DNA from: Pelagadaptatus aseana
GTDB taxonomy: Bacteria; Pseudomonadota; Gammaproteobacteria; Pseudomonadales; Cellvibrionaceae
NCBI GenBank assembly: GCA_040365065.1
Contig: BAABNI010000011.1
Location: 74,817-138,816, forward strand
Direction: 5' to 3'
Length of the DNA: 64,000 nt
Shown here: positions 53,651 through 62,987 of the stretch, piece after piece
How positions within the stretch are numbered: position 1 is the stretch's first letter
How the letters are laid out: every line of letters begins with the position of its first letter
Program-made: the position numbers and the translations under genes
The notes under the pieces: generated by a model
Seen by the model: only the letters and a program-made list of their open reading frames with translations
Database searches by the model: none
What the model was told of the DNA's origin: nothing

Positions 53651-55171
53651 TTATTGAATCTCAAGCGCCTGCTCTTCGATTTTGGCGGACCAGATTTGCG
53701 GGCCAGTCTGATGAACCGATTCACCCTGAACGTCTACCGCAACGGTAACCGGCATATCCTTGATCTCAAATTCGTAGATGGCTTCCATACCCAGATCTTC
53801 AAAGCCAACCACTTTGGACGCCTTGATTGCCTTGGACACCAGATACGCAGAACCACCGACGGCCATCAGATACACGGCCTTATTGTCCTTGATCGCTTCA
53901 ATGGCAATGGGGCCACGCTCGGCTTTGCCCACCATCCCCAACAGACCGGTTTGCTCCAGCATGGTACGGGTAAATTTGTCCATTCGGGTTGCCGTGGTCG
54001 GTCCAGCAGGTCCAACAACCTCATCACCCACTGGATCAACCGGGCCTACGTAGTAGATCATGCGATTGGTGAAGTCCACTGGCAGTTCTTCGCCGCGGCC
54101 GATCATATCCACCATGCGCTTGTGCGCAGCATCACGACCGGTAAGCAATTTACCGGACAGCAAAACAGTTTCACCCGGCTGCCACTCGGCAACATCTTCT
54201 TTGGTGATCTCATCAAGGTTAACACGGCGCGCATTACCAACTTCCCAGGTAATCTCAGGCCAGTCTTCCAGACTTGGAGGCGTTTGCAGGGAAGGCCCGG
54301 AACCATCCAGAGTAAACTTGGCCAGACGGGTAGCGGCACAGTTAGGCAGAATGGCAACCGGCTTATTGGCCGCGTGGGTTGGACAGTCTTTGATTTTTAC
54401 ATCCAGAACCGTGGTCAAACCACCCAGCCCCTGAGCACCAATACCCAGTTTGTTAACCTTCTCGTACAGTTCCAGACGCAGTTCTTCCGCGCGATTATCA
54501 GCACCCTTTTCTTTCAGATCCTGAATATCGATGGGATCCAGTAAGGCTTCTTTGGCCATCGCCAGTGCTTTATCCGCAGTACCGCCAATACCAATACCCA
54601 GAATACCAGGCGGACACCAGCCCGCACCCATGGTTGGCACCATTTTCAAAACCCAATCGACAATGGAGTCGGACGGGTTAAGCATGGCAAATTTGGTTTT
54701 GGCCTCACTGCCGCCACCTTTGGCCATGACATGGCAGGTCACCTTGTCGCCGGGCACCATTTTGTAGGTAATCATGGCCGGAGTGTTGTCTTTGGTATTC
54801 TTGCGGGCACCATCCGGGTCTTCCAGCACGGAGGCACGCAGGACATTATCCGGGTGACCGTAAGCACGACGCACACCTTCATTGATCATGTCATCAATGC
54901 TCATGCCATCGGAGTCCCACTGGACATCCATGCCGATTTTCATAATGACACTGACGATGCCGGTATCCTGACAGATGGGGCGGTGACCCTCGGCACACAT
55001 GCGGGAATTGATCAGGATCTGAGCCATGGCATCTTTGGCCGCGGGATTGATCTCACGCTCATAGGCCTTGTTCACAGCCTGAATAAAATCTTTGGGGTGG
55101 TAGTAGGAAATGTACTGGAGAGCGTCAGCGATACTCTCGATCAAGTCATCTTTGCGGATTACCGTGGTCAT
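53651..55171 (-). CDS. fumA: Fumarate hydratase, class I (iron-sulfur)
   Basis: A 506-residue class I fumarase (FumA/FumB type): hydrates fumarate to malate in the TCA cycle, using an O2-sensitive [4Fe-4S] cluster. N-terminal Fe-hydro-lyase domain with CAEGHRPICQDTG, GGGSEAKTK and LPNCAATR holding the three cluster Cys, and C-terminal domain with YYVGPVDPVGDEVVGPAGPTT. Starts at ATG 55171. The stem CCTTCCCC/GGGGAAGG at 55303-55340 lies upstream, between it and the next gene. Confidence 0.95.
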   Translation of the reverse strand: MTTVIRKDDLIESIADALQYISYYHPKDFIQAVNKAYEREINPAAKDAMAQILINSRMCAEGHRPICQDTGIVSVIMKIGMDVQWDSDGMSIDDMINEGVRRAYGHPDNVLRASVLEDPDGARKNTKDNTPAMITYKMVPGDKVTCHVMAKGGGSEAKTKFAMLNPSDSIVDWVLKMVPTMGAGWCPPGILGIGIGGTADKALAMAKEALLDPIDIQDLKEKGADNRAEELRLELYEKVNKLGIGAQGLGGLTTVLDVKIKDCPTHAANKPVAILPNCAATRLAKFTLDGSGPSLQTPPSLEDWPEITWEVGNARRVNLDEITKEDVAEWQPGETVLLSGKLLTGRDAAHKRMVDMIGRGEELPVDFTNRMIYYVGPVDPVGDEVVGPAGPTTATRMDKFTRTMLEQTGLLGMVGKAERGPIAIEAIKDNKAVYLMAVGGSAYLVSKAIKASKVVGFEDLGMEAIYEFEIKDMPVTVAVDVQGESVHQTGPQIWSAKIEEQALEIQ

Positions 55172-55302
55172 TATGCAACATCTCTTGTCCGGTGAATTAA
55201 ATAACCGAAACCACCGGCCCAGTGACAGCCCACCTGTAAAAGTCCGGATAATTTCTGGGCCTGAAGTTTACACTAGATAGCGTAGAGTTGCGCGGCTTTG
55301 GA

Positions 55303-55340
55303 CCTTCCCCCACCGGCTCATCGACCAAAGTCGGGGAAGG
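55303..55340. other. Hairpin after the coiled-coil protein gene
   Basis: CCTTCCCC (55303-55310) pairs with GGGGAAGG (55333-55340), 22 bases after the stop of the minus-strand gene at 55362. No T-run, so termination is only possible. Confidence 0.4.
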
Positions 55341-55361
55341 TTTCCGCAGAAAACGGGAAGA

Positions 55362-56228
55362 TTATTGAGCCGGGCGTGCAGCAGGTGCCCGAGCCTGTTT
55401 CAATTTCCAAATTTCGTTATTGGTATTTTTACGGAAGGCGTCAATAGAGCGAATGGCTTCGTCATGGGCTTTAACCTGGCTGCTCAAATCACGCAATTGC
55501 CCACTGGTCAGATTACCCTGGTCCACCAGATCACGCAGCCGTTGCTGCTGTTGCTCAATACTGCCAGACAAAAGGGTAGCACTCTCAAGCGCCTGACCGG
55601 CGTCCGACTTAACCAGCTGCAACGCCTTCTTTTGAGCGGCCAACTGGTCTTGCAATTTTTTAACATCCCCGGCCATAGGTTTCAGGGCAGAGGCACTGGC
55701 ATCGGCACTCTTTCTCGTGGAGTCGATGGCTTTTTTGTTGGCTGCGATGGCTTTTTTATTCACGTTACGGGTATCCCACAACTTGCGAATCTCATGATTG
55801 GATTCTTTAAGGTCAGCCACAAGTTTTTTCAGTTCCTTCTGGCTGCTGATCAAATTGGCCTGCAGGGCAGAAACTGACTGAGTGGACTCGTCTCCCGACA
55901 GCACCAGAGCCTGCTGCAATTCCTGTAAACGGCTGTTGGACTCCGCCAGCTGACTTTGCGCCTTTTCCAGAGCCAAATACAAATAACCGCCCAACCCCAG
56001 ACCAATCACAGCGACCAGCAAGGCGATTACAGTCAGTGTAGACCCACCGGACTTCTCAACAGCAGCCACTGTTTGAGGTGTGCCCCTCTTCGCCGCAGGC
56101 GATTTGGGCGACTGAGACTGCTTACCGGTTTTGGCAGCCTTATTGCCCACCTGCTGATTTAAAATGGGGGTATCATCCGCCTCGTGGGCGGTATCCATGG
56201 CAGAAAAGGTAGGCTCTTTGCGTTCCAT
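55362..56228 (-). CDS. Coiled-coil protein with one membrane helix, function unknown
   Basis: About 288 residues from ATG 56228; an in-frame GTG at 56264 abuts a terminator. The first ~65 residues are basic and Ser/Pro/Lys-rich, one membrane helix follows (STLTVIALLVAVIGLGLGGYLYL), then about 190 residues of heptad-like Ala/Leu/Gln/Lys coiled coil (AQSQLAESNSRLQELQQAL, NKKAIAANKKAIDSTRKSA). This suggests a cytoplasmic N-terminus with a periplasmic coiled coil, an architecture seen in some envelope proteins. No family recognised. Confidence 0.75.
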   Translation of the reverse strand: MERKEPTFSAMDTAHEADDTPILNQQVGNKAAKTGKQSQSPKSPAAKRGTPQTVAAVEKSGGSTLTVIALLVAVIGLGLGGYLYLALEKAQSQLAESNSRLQELQQALVLSGDESTQSVSALQANLISSQKELKKLVADLKESNHEIRKLWDTRNVNKKAIAANKKAIDSTRKSADASASALKPMAGDVKKLQDQLAAQKKALQLVKSDAGQALESATLLSGSIEQQQQRLRDLVDQGNLTSGQLRDLSSQVKAHDEAIRSIDAFRKNTNNEIWKLKQARAPAARPAQ

Positions 56229-56263
56229 TATTGCGTTTAATCCGTCGAGTTTTGTATCAATCA

Positions 56264-56293
56264 CAAAAAAGCCGGGGCATGCCCCGGCTTTTT
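56264..56293. terminator. Terminator downstream of the PuuD-like gene
   Basis: AAAAAAGCCGGGGCATGCCCCGGCTTTTT: perfect GC-rich palindrome with A and T runs, 25 bases past the stop at 56318. Confidence 0.92.
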
Positions 56294-56317
56294 CTTCAGC
56301 TAGTCAGTGCTCAGCTA

Positions 56318-56959
56318 TTATACAGCCACAAACACACCAGCCAAGACAGCGGTCAGAACCATGCTGCAGGTAATAACACCGCGAACAGTGGTCATAGGAC
56401 CTTGCTTACCAACCAGAGCGTTCACTTCCAGAGCTGCCACGATCGCCAGCACAACAATCAGGTCAGTACCAAAGGTATCAGAAGCGTAACCGGCACCACC
56501 CAGAGCACCCAGATGACCACTGGCCAACATGAAGAAAGCCATAGAACCGGAGAACAGGGTATTGGTACGGGAAGCCAGCAGGGCTTTGGCTGCAGAAGTT
56601 GGTGCATCACCACCCTCTACCAGGCCCAGAGCAATTTTCTGGTTAGGCCAGATAACCAGCCAAACGTTCAGGAACATCAGGGTACCCAGAGCAACACCCG
56701 CTACGATGTAACCGTTAAGACCGGTAGTCTTAATCATGCCAATCAGCAGAATAACACCGGTGATAAAAGTGAACATGGCGCCCCAGCGGAACCACCACAG
56801 TGCTTCAGGAGCCAGTTTTGCTTTGGCATCTTTCAAAGCTTCAGGAGAAGCCTGCTTGAAGTAGCCACCCTGAATAAAGTTGAAGTAGTACAGCATACCA
56901 ATCCAGGTAATACCGAACAGCAAGTGCCCCCAGCGAGCCAAAAAGTTAATCAGTTCCAT
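56318..56959 (-). CDS. PuuD-like membrane protein (urate hydroxylase N-terminal domain family)
   Basis: A 213-residue polytopic protein with five to seven membrane helices, starting MELINFLARWGHLLFGITWIG with AAGGA seven bases upstream. It matches the integral domain of PuuD-type urate hydroxylases but lacks the C-terminal cytochrome c domain, and no purine genes are nearby. Such solitary copies are frequent in marine gammaproteobacteria; the activity is not known, and conserved His (GHLLFG, SGHLGAL) suggest haem or metal binding. Confidence 0.8.
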   Translation of the reverse strand: MELINFLARWGHLLFGITWIGMLYYFNFIQGGYFKQASPEALKDAKAKLAPEALWWFRWGAMFTFITGVILLIGMIKTTGLNGYIVAGVALGTLMFLNVWLVIWPNQKIALGLVEGGDAPTSAAKALLASRTNTLFSGSMAFFMLASGHLGALGGAGYASDTFGTDLIVVLAIVAALEVNALVGKQGPMTTVRGVITCSMVLTAVLAGVFVAV

Positions 56960-57193
56960 AATCAGATCCTTCACATCGACAGTCAGAAATTATTGTGGCG
57001 AGTCATAACCCTTAGAAACATAAAGGAAATGCCCAACCTTTGTATTTATAAATGCGCGACTATTCTAAGCTCTGAAAAGGCAAATAAGAAGGTATCAAAC
57101 CGGCAAATACTGAAAATATTTCAAATCGCTCTCTTTTAAAAATTCTATCATCGCCCTATTCTGCCAAATAGCTACCCAAGGATCAGGCGCATC

Positions 57194-57838
57194 ATGAGCA
57201 ACAACATCAACCCCTTTAAAAGCTCCCTTCAGCAGCTGTATCCCACACCGATATTGAAGCACCAGTTCACCGATATGGATGAGACCAACCGCAATCTGCA
57301 CCGTCTTTTTATCCAAAAAGAGAAAGAGCACCCGGATTGGCGCACCGGAAGCTCACAACGAAGCAATATTGGCGGCTGGCGCTCGAAAGAGGATTTGGCA
57401 GACTGGAACGACCCCGATATCAATCACCTGGTCAGCCGGGTGGGAGAGGCCATTGGCTTTCTCAATCAGCATCGGCCGATCAAAGACAGCCCAACCAGGC
57501 GCAACGTGGATATCTACGCCTGGGCCAACATCAATCGTCAGGGCCAATACAACTCCAGTCATATTCATCCCGGTTTTCACTGGGGCGCGGTCTATTACGT
57601 TTGTTGCGGTGATGACAATGACGACATCCCCAAAAGCGGCCAACTGGAATTTCAGGACCCTCGTCCGGGCGCTGCCGCCATGCCTGCTCCCGGTTATGAA
57701 TTCGGCCATAAATTCACCGTCACGCCCAAGTCAGGTCTGCTGGTCGTATTTCCCGCCTGGCTCACGCACAGTGTCCACCCTTATCAGGGACAAGGTGAGC
57801 GAATATCCATCGCCTTCAATATTCGCCTGAAACCCTGA
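57194..57838 (+). CDS. TIGR02466-type 2-oxoglutarate/Fe(II) oxygenase-like protein
   Basis: A 214-residue double-stranded beta-helix protein. Candidate iron ligands are His in SSHIHPGFHWGAVYY (with SGQLEF and FQDPRP following) and the late His in FPAWLTHSVHPY, and the Arg in GERISIAFNI would bind 2-oxoglutarate. The family is also common in cyanophage and marine genomes as putative 2OG-Fe(II) oxygenases; the substrate is unknown. AAGGATC precedes the ATG. Confidence 0.85.
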   Translation: MSNNINPFKSSLQQLYPTPILKHQFTDMDETNRNLHRLFIQKEKEHPDWRTGSSQRSNIGGWRSKEDLADWNDPDINHLVSRVGEAIGFLNQHRPIKDSPTRRNVDIYAWANINRQGQYNSSHIHPGFHWGAVYYVCCGDDNDDIPKSGQLEFQDPRPGAAAMPAPGYEFGHKFTVTPKSGLLVVFPAWLTHSVHPYQGQGERISIAFNIRLKP

Positions 57839-57865
57839 CACTGCCACAACCTTATATGCCAGACA

Positions 57866-57894
57866 CAAAAAACCCCGCTAAGGCGGGGTTTCTG
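57866..57894. terminator. Bidirectional terminator
   Basis: AAAAAACCCCGC-TAA-GGCGGGGTTT between the convergent oxygenase-like and Yip1-like genes. Confidence 0.88.
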
Positions 57895-57915
57895 TACGGT
57901 TAAATTAGCGCTTGG

Positions 57916-58533
57916 TCAGCTGACGTACTCAGGTCCGATGCCAACGCCCCAAATCATCACCGAGATAATACGTACGGTCACGGCCAGCACCAGCCCAACG
58001 GTTACAACAGAAGTGGCGTACATAAACGCCTGTTCTTTGTTGATGTTCATCAGGATTGGGATGCCTTCATAAACCAGATAAATTGAATAGGCTAACGCCA
58101 GTCCCATGGCAATCGCATTGAGCCACATGTCCGGGTACACCATAAAAATACCCGCAAGGAATGTTGGCGTGCTGACATAAACAGCCAGCGCGGTACCCTC
58201 GTAATGACGCTGTTCCGCCTCATCCTGCACACCGTAAGTTTTTGCCATCCAGTTTACAAATTCACCAAGAATATAAACCGAGGCCAGAAGAGCTACATAG
58301 GTTGCAGCGCACAAACTCATGGCGCTGTTAGTGGTCAACATGACCGGCTCACCGCCCCCAATAGTCCAACCCACCTGGGTTACACCATAGTAAGTAGCCA
58401 ACACTGGGATCAAAGCCAGAAACGGCACGTGACTGATAAAAACCTGCATAAACGAATGGCGCTCATTTCGAATCGCTTTCCACTCACTGTCTGGATGAAG
58501 CATGATTCCGAGCGTGTGTTCCAAAATGGCCAT
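57916..58533 (-). CDS. Yip1-family inner-membrane protein
   Basis: A 205-residue polytopic protein (about five helices) starting MAILEHTLGIMLHPDSEW with GAGGAG upstream; the open frame before it is not needed. The PDSEWKAIRNE start and GEFVNWMAKTYG, followed by PTFLAGIFMVYPDMWL, are typical of bacterial Yip1-domain (DUF1282-like) proteins. Function unknown. Confidence 0.85.
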   Translation of the reverse strand: MAILEHTLGIMLHPDSEWKAIRNERHSFMQVFISHVPFLALIPVLATYYGVTQVGWTIGGGEPVMLTTNSAMSLCAATYVALLASVYILGEFVNWMAKTYGVQDEAEQRHYEGTALAVYVSTPTFLAGIFMVYPDMWLNAIAMGLALAYSIYLVYEGIPILMNINKEQAFMYATSVVTVGLVLAVTVRIISVMIWGVGIGPEYVS

Positions 58534-58754
58534 ATGTGACTCCTCATCAATGACTCTATTTATAGTTATTTTGGTTTCGAACCAACACAACTGAGTATTA
58601 TTGAGATGGCAATAACGCACCAATACGTTTTAGTCATTATAAAAAAATGGTTAATTTTAAATCGCTATATAGCCCTCGCCTGATCCGGTTATTATCATAG
58701 ACGGCTATACTTCACTGCTATTGCAGCCAGATCAAATCAACCAAGGACTCCAAC

Positions 58755-59723
58755 ATGGCACATACATTCCCCGATAACTCCCAAACAATTGGGAATACAC
58801 CTTTGGTACGCTTGGGACGAATTTCCGATCACAATATCTTCGCCAAGCTGGAATCACGTAACCCCGCTGCTTCGGTTAAATGCCGAATTGGTGCCAATAT
58901 GATCTGGGATGCCGAGAAACGCGGAACACTGAAAGCGGGCATGACAGTGGTAGAGCCCACCAGCGGCAACACCGGTATCGCCTTGGCCTTTGTCTGTGCT
59001 GCACGAGGCTACCGGCTGGTGCTCACCATGCCCAACACCATGAGCCTGGAGCGCCGCAAATTAATCAAAGCACTGGGAGCGGAACTGGAACTGACCCCGG
59101 GTGAACTCGGTATGAAAGGGGCCGTGGCAAAAGCGGAAGAAATCGTTGCCAGCGATCCGGACAACACCTTTATGCCCAGACAATTTGATAATCCGGCCAA
59201 CCCGGAGATTCATGAAAAAACCACCGGCCCGGAAATATACAGAGACCTGGATGGCCAGATAGACATTCTGGTCGCCGGCGTGGGCACCGGTGGCACCATC
59301 AGTGGCATCGCCCGTTACCTGAAAAATGAAAAAGGCCTCAATACTGAAATTGTTGCCGTTGAACCGGAGGCGTCTCCAATCATCAGTCAGGCAATAAAGG
59401 GCGAAGACATTACTCCGGCTCCCCACAAAATTCAGGGCATTGGCGCCAACTTTATTCCCGGCAACCTTGATCTCAGTCTGGTGGACGCTGTTGAGCACGT
59501 ATCCAATGAGGATGCGGTCGGCACCGCCAAGCGACTGATGAAAGAAGAAGGGATACTGGCGGGCATTTCCTGTGGTGCGGCACTGACTGCAGCCCTCAGG
59601 GTGTCACAAAAACCTGAAAACAAAGGCAAAAATATTGTAGTAATTCTGCCTGACTCAGGTGAACGTTACCTGTCCAGCATCATGTTTGCCGACGAGTTTA
59701 CAGACAAGGAATTAAAACAGTAA
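58755..59723 (+). CDS. cysK: Cysteine synthase A (PLP-dependent O-acetylserine sulfhydrylase)
   Basis: A 322-residue fold-type II PLP enzyme that makes cysteine from O-acetylserine and sulfide. Seen: GNTPLVRLGRI, PLP Lys in NPAASVKCRIG, the substrate loop PTSGNTGIAL, the phosphate cradle GVGTGGTISG and LPDSGERYLSS near the end. Monocistronic, closed by a strong terminator. Confidence 0.95.
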   Translation: MAHTFPDNSQTIGNTPLVRLGRISDHNIFAKLESRNPAASVKCRIGANMIWDAEKRGTLKAGMTVVEPTSGNTGIALAFVCAARGYRLVLTMPNTMSLERRKLIKALGAELELTPGELGMKGAVAKAEEIVASDPDNTFMPRQFDNPANPEIHEKTTGPEIYRDLDGQIDILVAGVGTGGTISGIARYLKNEKGLNTEIVAVEPEASPIISQAIKGEDITPAPHKIQGIGANFIPGNLDLSLVDAVEHVSNEDAVGTAKRLMKEEGILAGISCGAALTAALRVSQKPENKGKNIVVILPDSGERYLSSIMFADEFTDKELKQ

Positions 59724-59747
59724 CCACACAGACAAACAGCCAAAAAC

Positions 59748-59781
59748 AAAAAAGCCGCGACATATCTGTTGCGGCTTTTTT
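59748..59781. terminator. Bidirectional terminator between cysK and sspB
   Basis: AAAAAAGCCGC-GACATATCTGTT-GCGGCTTTTTT. Confidence 0.9.
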
Positions 59782-59783
59782 GT

Positions 59784-60188
59784 TTATTTTACCACCTTGA
59801 GGCTGGGCTTTTTGCCAGACCCCGGAACCGAGGAGCCGTCACCGTCTGAAGGTGCTGGTGGCTCAGGATTAATCTCCGGATCAAAAATCATACCCTGACC
59901 ATTTTCTCTGGCATAGATACCCATCACGCCCTGACAGGGAATGTAGATATCCGTTGGCACGCCACCAAAACGAGCATTGAAATCAATGGCATCGTTACGA
60001 ATAACCAGCCCCTGAACCGCAGAGGGTGCAATATTGAGAACAATCTGACCCTCTTCGTTGACAAACTCCTGCGGCACACTAACGCCTTCTATATGGGCAT
60101 CAACGAGCAGATAAGGCGTGCACTTATTGTCCACAATCCACTCGTACAGCGCCCGAATCATATAGGGCCGGCTGGAGGTCATCGACAT
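59784..60188 (-). CDS. sspB: ClpXP adaptor SspB
   Basis: A 134-residue protein: MTSSRPYMIRALYEWIVDN and YLLVDAHIEGVSVP form the ssrA-tag-binding domain, and the tail ends GKKPSLKVVK, the ClpX-docking XB motif. It delivers ssrA-tagged proteins to ClpXP. Directly downstream of sspA (26 bases), the usual order. Confidence 0.96.
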   Translation of the reverse strand: MSMTSSRPYMIRALYEWIVDNKCTPYLLVDAHIEGVSVPQEFVNEEGQIVLNIAPSAVQGLVIRNDAIDFNARFGGVPTDIYIPCQGVMGIYARENGQGMIFDPEINPEPPAPSDGDGSSVPGSGKKPSLKVVK

Positions 60189-60214
60189 AAAATAATCCTC
60201 GGCATCAGTGCGAC

Positions 60215-60844
60215 TTAGCGCATCTCTCTCTCAAGCTCGGTCATGCTCTCCTGGAAAGACTCACGGGCAAACAGGCGCTCCATGTAGTCATGCAGAGGCT
60301 TGGCCTGCTTGGTGTTGGGTATTTCAATACCCATGATATCCAGACGCCACAGAATTGGAGCGAGGCAGCAATCAACAATGGTGAACTCCTCACTCATAAA
60401 GTAAGGCAGCTCAGCAAAGATCGGGGCCACTGTCAGCAGGTTTTCTTTCAATTCTTTTTGGGCGGATTCGATAGCATCATCGTCCTGACCATTGAGAATG
60501 GTATCAACCAGCGGACTCCAGTCTTTTTCAATGCGGTGCATCCACAAACGGCTCTGGGCGCGCGCAACCGGATAAACAGGCAGCAGCGGTGGATGCGGGA
60601 AACGCTCGTCGAGGTACTCCATCATGACCTTGGTCTCATAGAGGGACAGATCGCGATCAACCAGAGTCGGCAGTGCGTTATACGGATTCAATTCCGCCAG
60701 CGCTTCAGGCTTGTTCTCTGGATCGACATCGATAATTTCAACCGACACACCCTTCTCAGCCAGCACAATACGTACACGATGGCTGTAATGGTCCTGTGCA
60801 TCGGAAAAATATGTCATGGAAGAACGTTTAGCCACAACACCCAT
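60215..60844 (-). CDS. sspA: Stringent starvation protein A
   Basis: A 209-residue GST-fold protein that binds RNA polymerase and modulates sigma-70 and stress promoters. N-terminus MGVVAKRSSMTYFSDAQDHY is diagnostic, with NPYNALPTLVDRDL and the C-terminal helical domain. It has no catalytic GST residue, as expected. Operon with sspB; preceded by the petBC terminator. Confidence 0.96.
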   Translation of the reverse strand: MGVVAKRSSMTYFSDAQDHYSHRVRIVLAEKGVSVEIIDVDPENKPEALAELNPYNALPTLVDRDLSLYETKVMMEYLDERFPHPPLLPVYPVARAQSRLWMHRIEKDWSPLVDTILNGQDDDAIESAQKELKENLLTVAPIFAELPYFMSEEFTIVDCCLAPILWRLDIMGIEIPNTKQAKPLHDYMERLFARESFQESMTELEREMR

Positions 60845-60865
60845 AGAATCACCTCAACTTAAAAA

Positions 60866-60906
60866 ACACAAAAACAAACGGGCGGACTGCAAAAACAGCC
60901 CGCCCG
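60866..60906 (-). terminator. Terminator downstream of the cytochrome b/c1 gene
   Basis: On the minus strand GGGCGG(G)CTG pairs with CAG(T)CCGCCC around a 6-base loop (60880-60905), followed by a T-rich tract (GTTTGTTTTTGTG). Confidence 0.75.
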
Positions 60907-60928
60907 AGACAACTATTGAATCGTTGGA

Positions 60929-62983
60929 TTAGTGAATATCTCTCCAATACTCACGATTCAGCAGGTAAACGAATACAAACAGTACAACCAGGAACAGCAG
61001 CACGTAAACACCCAGGGTCTTACGCTCTTCTGCAACAGGTTCAGCTACGTATTCCAGAAAGTTAACCAGATCGTAGATGGCCTTGTCGAACTCTTCCTCA
61101 GACATGGTGCCTTTGACGTCGCCTACTTCCAGACTACCACATGGCGCCTCTGCAACAGCTTGGCCGGTTACAGGATCACGCACGATGCGACCCTTGCTAT
61201 CCAGTACAGGACCAGGGGCACACTCAGGCAAACCCTGCAGCTCCATCATTACGTGAGGCATACCGACCTTGTCGAACACCTTGTTGTTCACACCGGTAGG
61301 ACGCGTGTCATCAGCGTAAAAGTTACGCAGATAAGTATACAGCCACTCCGGGGAGCGAGAACGCGCCACCAGAGTCAGGTCTGGAGGAGTCGCACCAAAC
61401 CAGGCTTTGGAAGCGGCCGGGTCCATTGCGATGGTCATCAGAGAACCAATTTTGGAATCATCAAACACCAGGTTCTGCAGAGCCAGCTCATGGGGAATAC
61501 CCAGATCATCGGCTACACGCTCATAGCGGGAGAACTTTGCTGAGTGACAACCCATGCAATAGTTGGCAAACCACTTGGCACCACTTTGCAGGGATTCCTT
61601 GTCATTCAGGTCCGGAACCATTTCGTCACACTGGATAGCGCCACACTTGAAGGCGCCTTCCGCGCCTACAGCCTTAATAGGCACTACCGTCAACAGTACG
61701 AACAGGATAAAGCCACCGAACACCATAATGCCGGGCAGACCTTTGCTTTGCAGACGCTCTGGCTCTGGTTGACACTTCTCGCGCGCAGTCCAGAAAGGCA
61801 TACCGATAAAGTAAGCAAAGTAAATCACAGTACAAACCTGAGACAGGATGGTACGGCCCGGAGTCGGAGACTTAACACCCAGATAGCCCAGAATCACGAA
61901 AGAGGCAGCGAAAACCAACAGTGCGATACGGCTGAAGTTGCCTTTGTAACGCATGGATTTAACCGGGCTCTTGTCCAGCCAAGGCAGTACAAACAGGATG
62001 GCAATTGCCGCACCCATGGCCACCAGACCCAGGAACTTGGAACTGAAAGGACCAATATCAAAGGTCACAGCACGCAGGATGGCGTAGAACGGAGTGAAGT
62101 ACCAAACCGGCGCAATGTGCGGAGGAGTCTTCAGGCCATTGGCTTCTTCAAAGTTGGCATACTCCAGGAAGAAACCGCCCATCTCAGGCATAAAGAACAG
62201 AACAAAACAGAACACAAACAGGAAGACAGTTACGCCAACCAGATCGTGAACGGTGTAGAACGGGTGGAAAGGCACGCCGTCTTTAGGAATACCGTTCTCA
62301 TCCTTGTTTTTCTTGATTTCAACACCGTCAGGGTTGTTTGAGCCCACTTCGTGCAGAGCCAGAATGTGCAGTACAACCAGACCCAACAGAACGATTGGCA
62401 GAGCCACAACGTGCAGTGAGAAGAAGCGGTTAAGGGTCGCACCGGAGATCAGGAAGTCACCACGCACCCACTGAACCAGGTCTTCACCTACAACCGGAAT
62501 CGCACCAGCCAGAGATACAATCACCTGGGCACCCCAGTAGGACATCTGACCCCATGGCAATACATAACCAAGGAAGGCTTCAGCCATCAGGATCAGGTAA
62601 ATGGTCATACCAAAGATCCACACCAGCTCGCGTGGCGCCTTGTAAGAGCCATACATCAAGCCGCGGAACATGTGCAGGTAGACCACCACAAAGAAGGCCG
62701 AGGCACCGGTGGAATGCATATAACGCAACAACCAGCCCCACTCCACATCACGCATGATGTATTCAACAGAAGCAAAAGCCTCTTCTGCAGAAGGGGTGTA
62801 GTTCATGGTCAGCCAGATACCAGTCAACAACTGATTGACCAGGACCAACATGGACAGCACACCAAAGAAATACCAGAAGTTGAAGTTCTTCGGCGCGTAG
62901 TATTTGCTCATATGGTCTTCAAACGCGCGAGTTACTGGCAGGCGCGCATCAACCCAGGCCATAAATGATTGGAATTTACTCAT
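60929..62983 (-). CDS. petB: Fused cytochrome b / cytochrome c1 of the bc1 complex
   Basis: One 684-residue frame containing a full cytochrome b (residues about 1-415) and a cytochrome c1 (about 440-684). Cytochrome b: haem His pairs in HSTGASAFFVVVYLHMF and HVVALPIVLLGLVVLH, and the Qo motif PVWY (in the beta/gamma-proteobacterial form rather than PEWY). The join (about 415-440) looks like a signal sequence ending AVGA, which suggests cleavage into two subunits, as in the fbcH precursor of Bradyrhizobium. Cytochrome c1: CMGCH haem site, Met ligand likely in VGMPHVMME, and a C-terminal membrane anchor. It starts just after petA stops (5-base gap). Confidence 0.94.
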   Translation of the reverse strand: MSKFQSFMAWVDARLPVTRAFEDHMSKYYAPKNFNFWYFFGVLSMLVLVNQLLTGIWLTMNYTPSAEEAFASVEYIMRDVEWGWLLRYMHSTGASAFFVVVYLHMFRGLMYGSYKAPRELVWIFGMTIYLILMAEAFLGYVLPWGQMSYWGAQVIVSLAGAIPVVGEDLVQWVRGDFLISGATLNRFFSLHVVALPIVLLGLVVLHILALHEVGSNNPDGVEIKKNKDENGIPKDGVPFHPFYTVHDLVGVTVFLFVFCFVLFFMPEMGGFFLEYANFEEANGLKTPPHIAPVWYFTPFYAILRAVTFDIGPFSSKFLGLVAMGAAIAILFVLPWLDKSPVKSMRYKGNFSRIALLVFAASFVILGYLGVKSPTPGRTILSQVCTVIYFAYFIGMPFWTAREKCQPEPERLQSKGLPGIMVFGGFILFVLLTVVPIKAVGAEGAFKCGAIQCDEMVPDLNDKESLQSGAKWFANYCMGCHSAKFSRYERVADDLGIPHELALQNLVFDDSKIGSLMTIAMDPAASKAWFGATPPDLTLVARSRSPEWLYTYLRNFYADDTRPTGVNNKVFDKVGMPHVMMELQGLPECAPGPVLDSKGRIVRDPVTGQAVAEAPCGSLEVGDVKGTMSEEEFDKAIYDLVNFLEYVAEPVAEERKTLGVYVLLFLVVLFVFVYLLNREYWRDIH

Positions 62984-62987
62984 TGTC

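Noticed and set aside
56318..56959. Urate hydroxylase PuuD proper
   Set aside because: The C-terminal cytochrome c domain is missing and no purine catabolic genes are nearby, so only the domain family is named.
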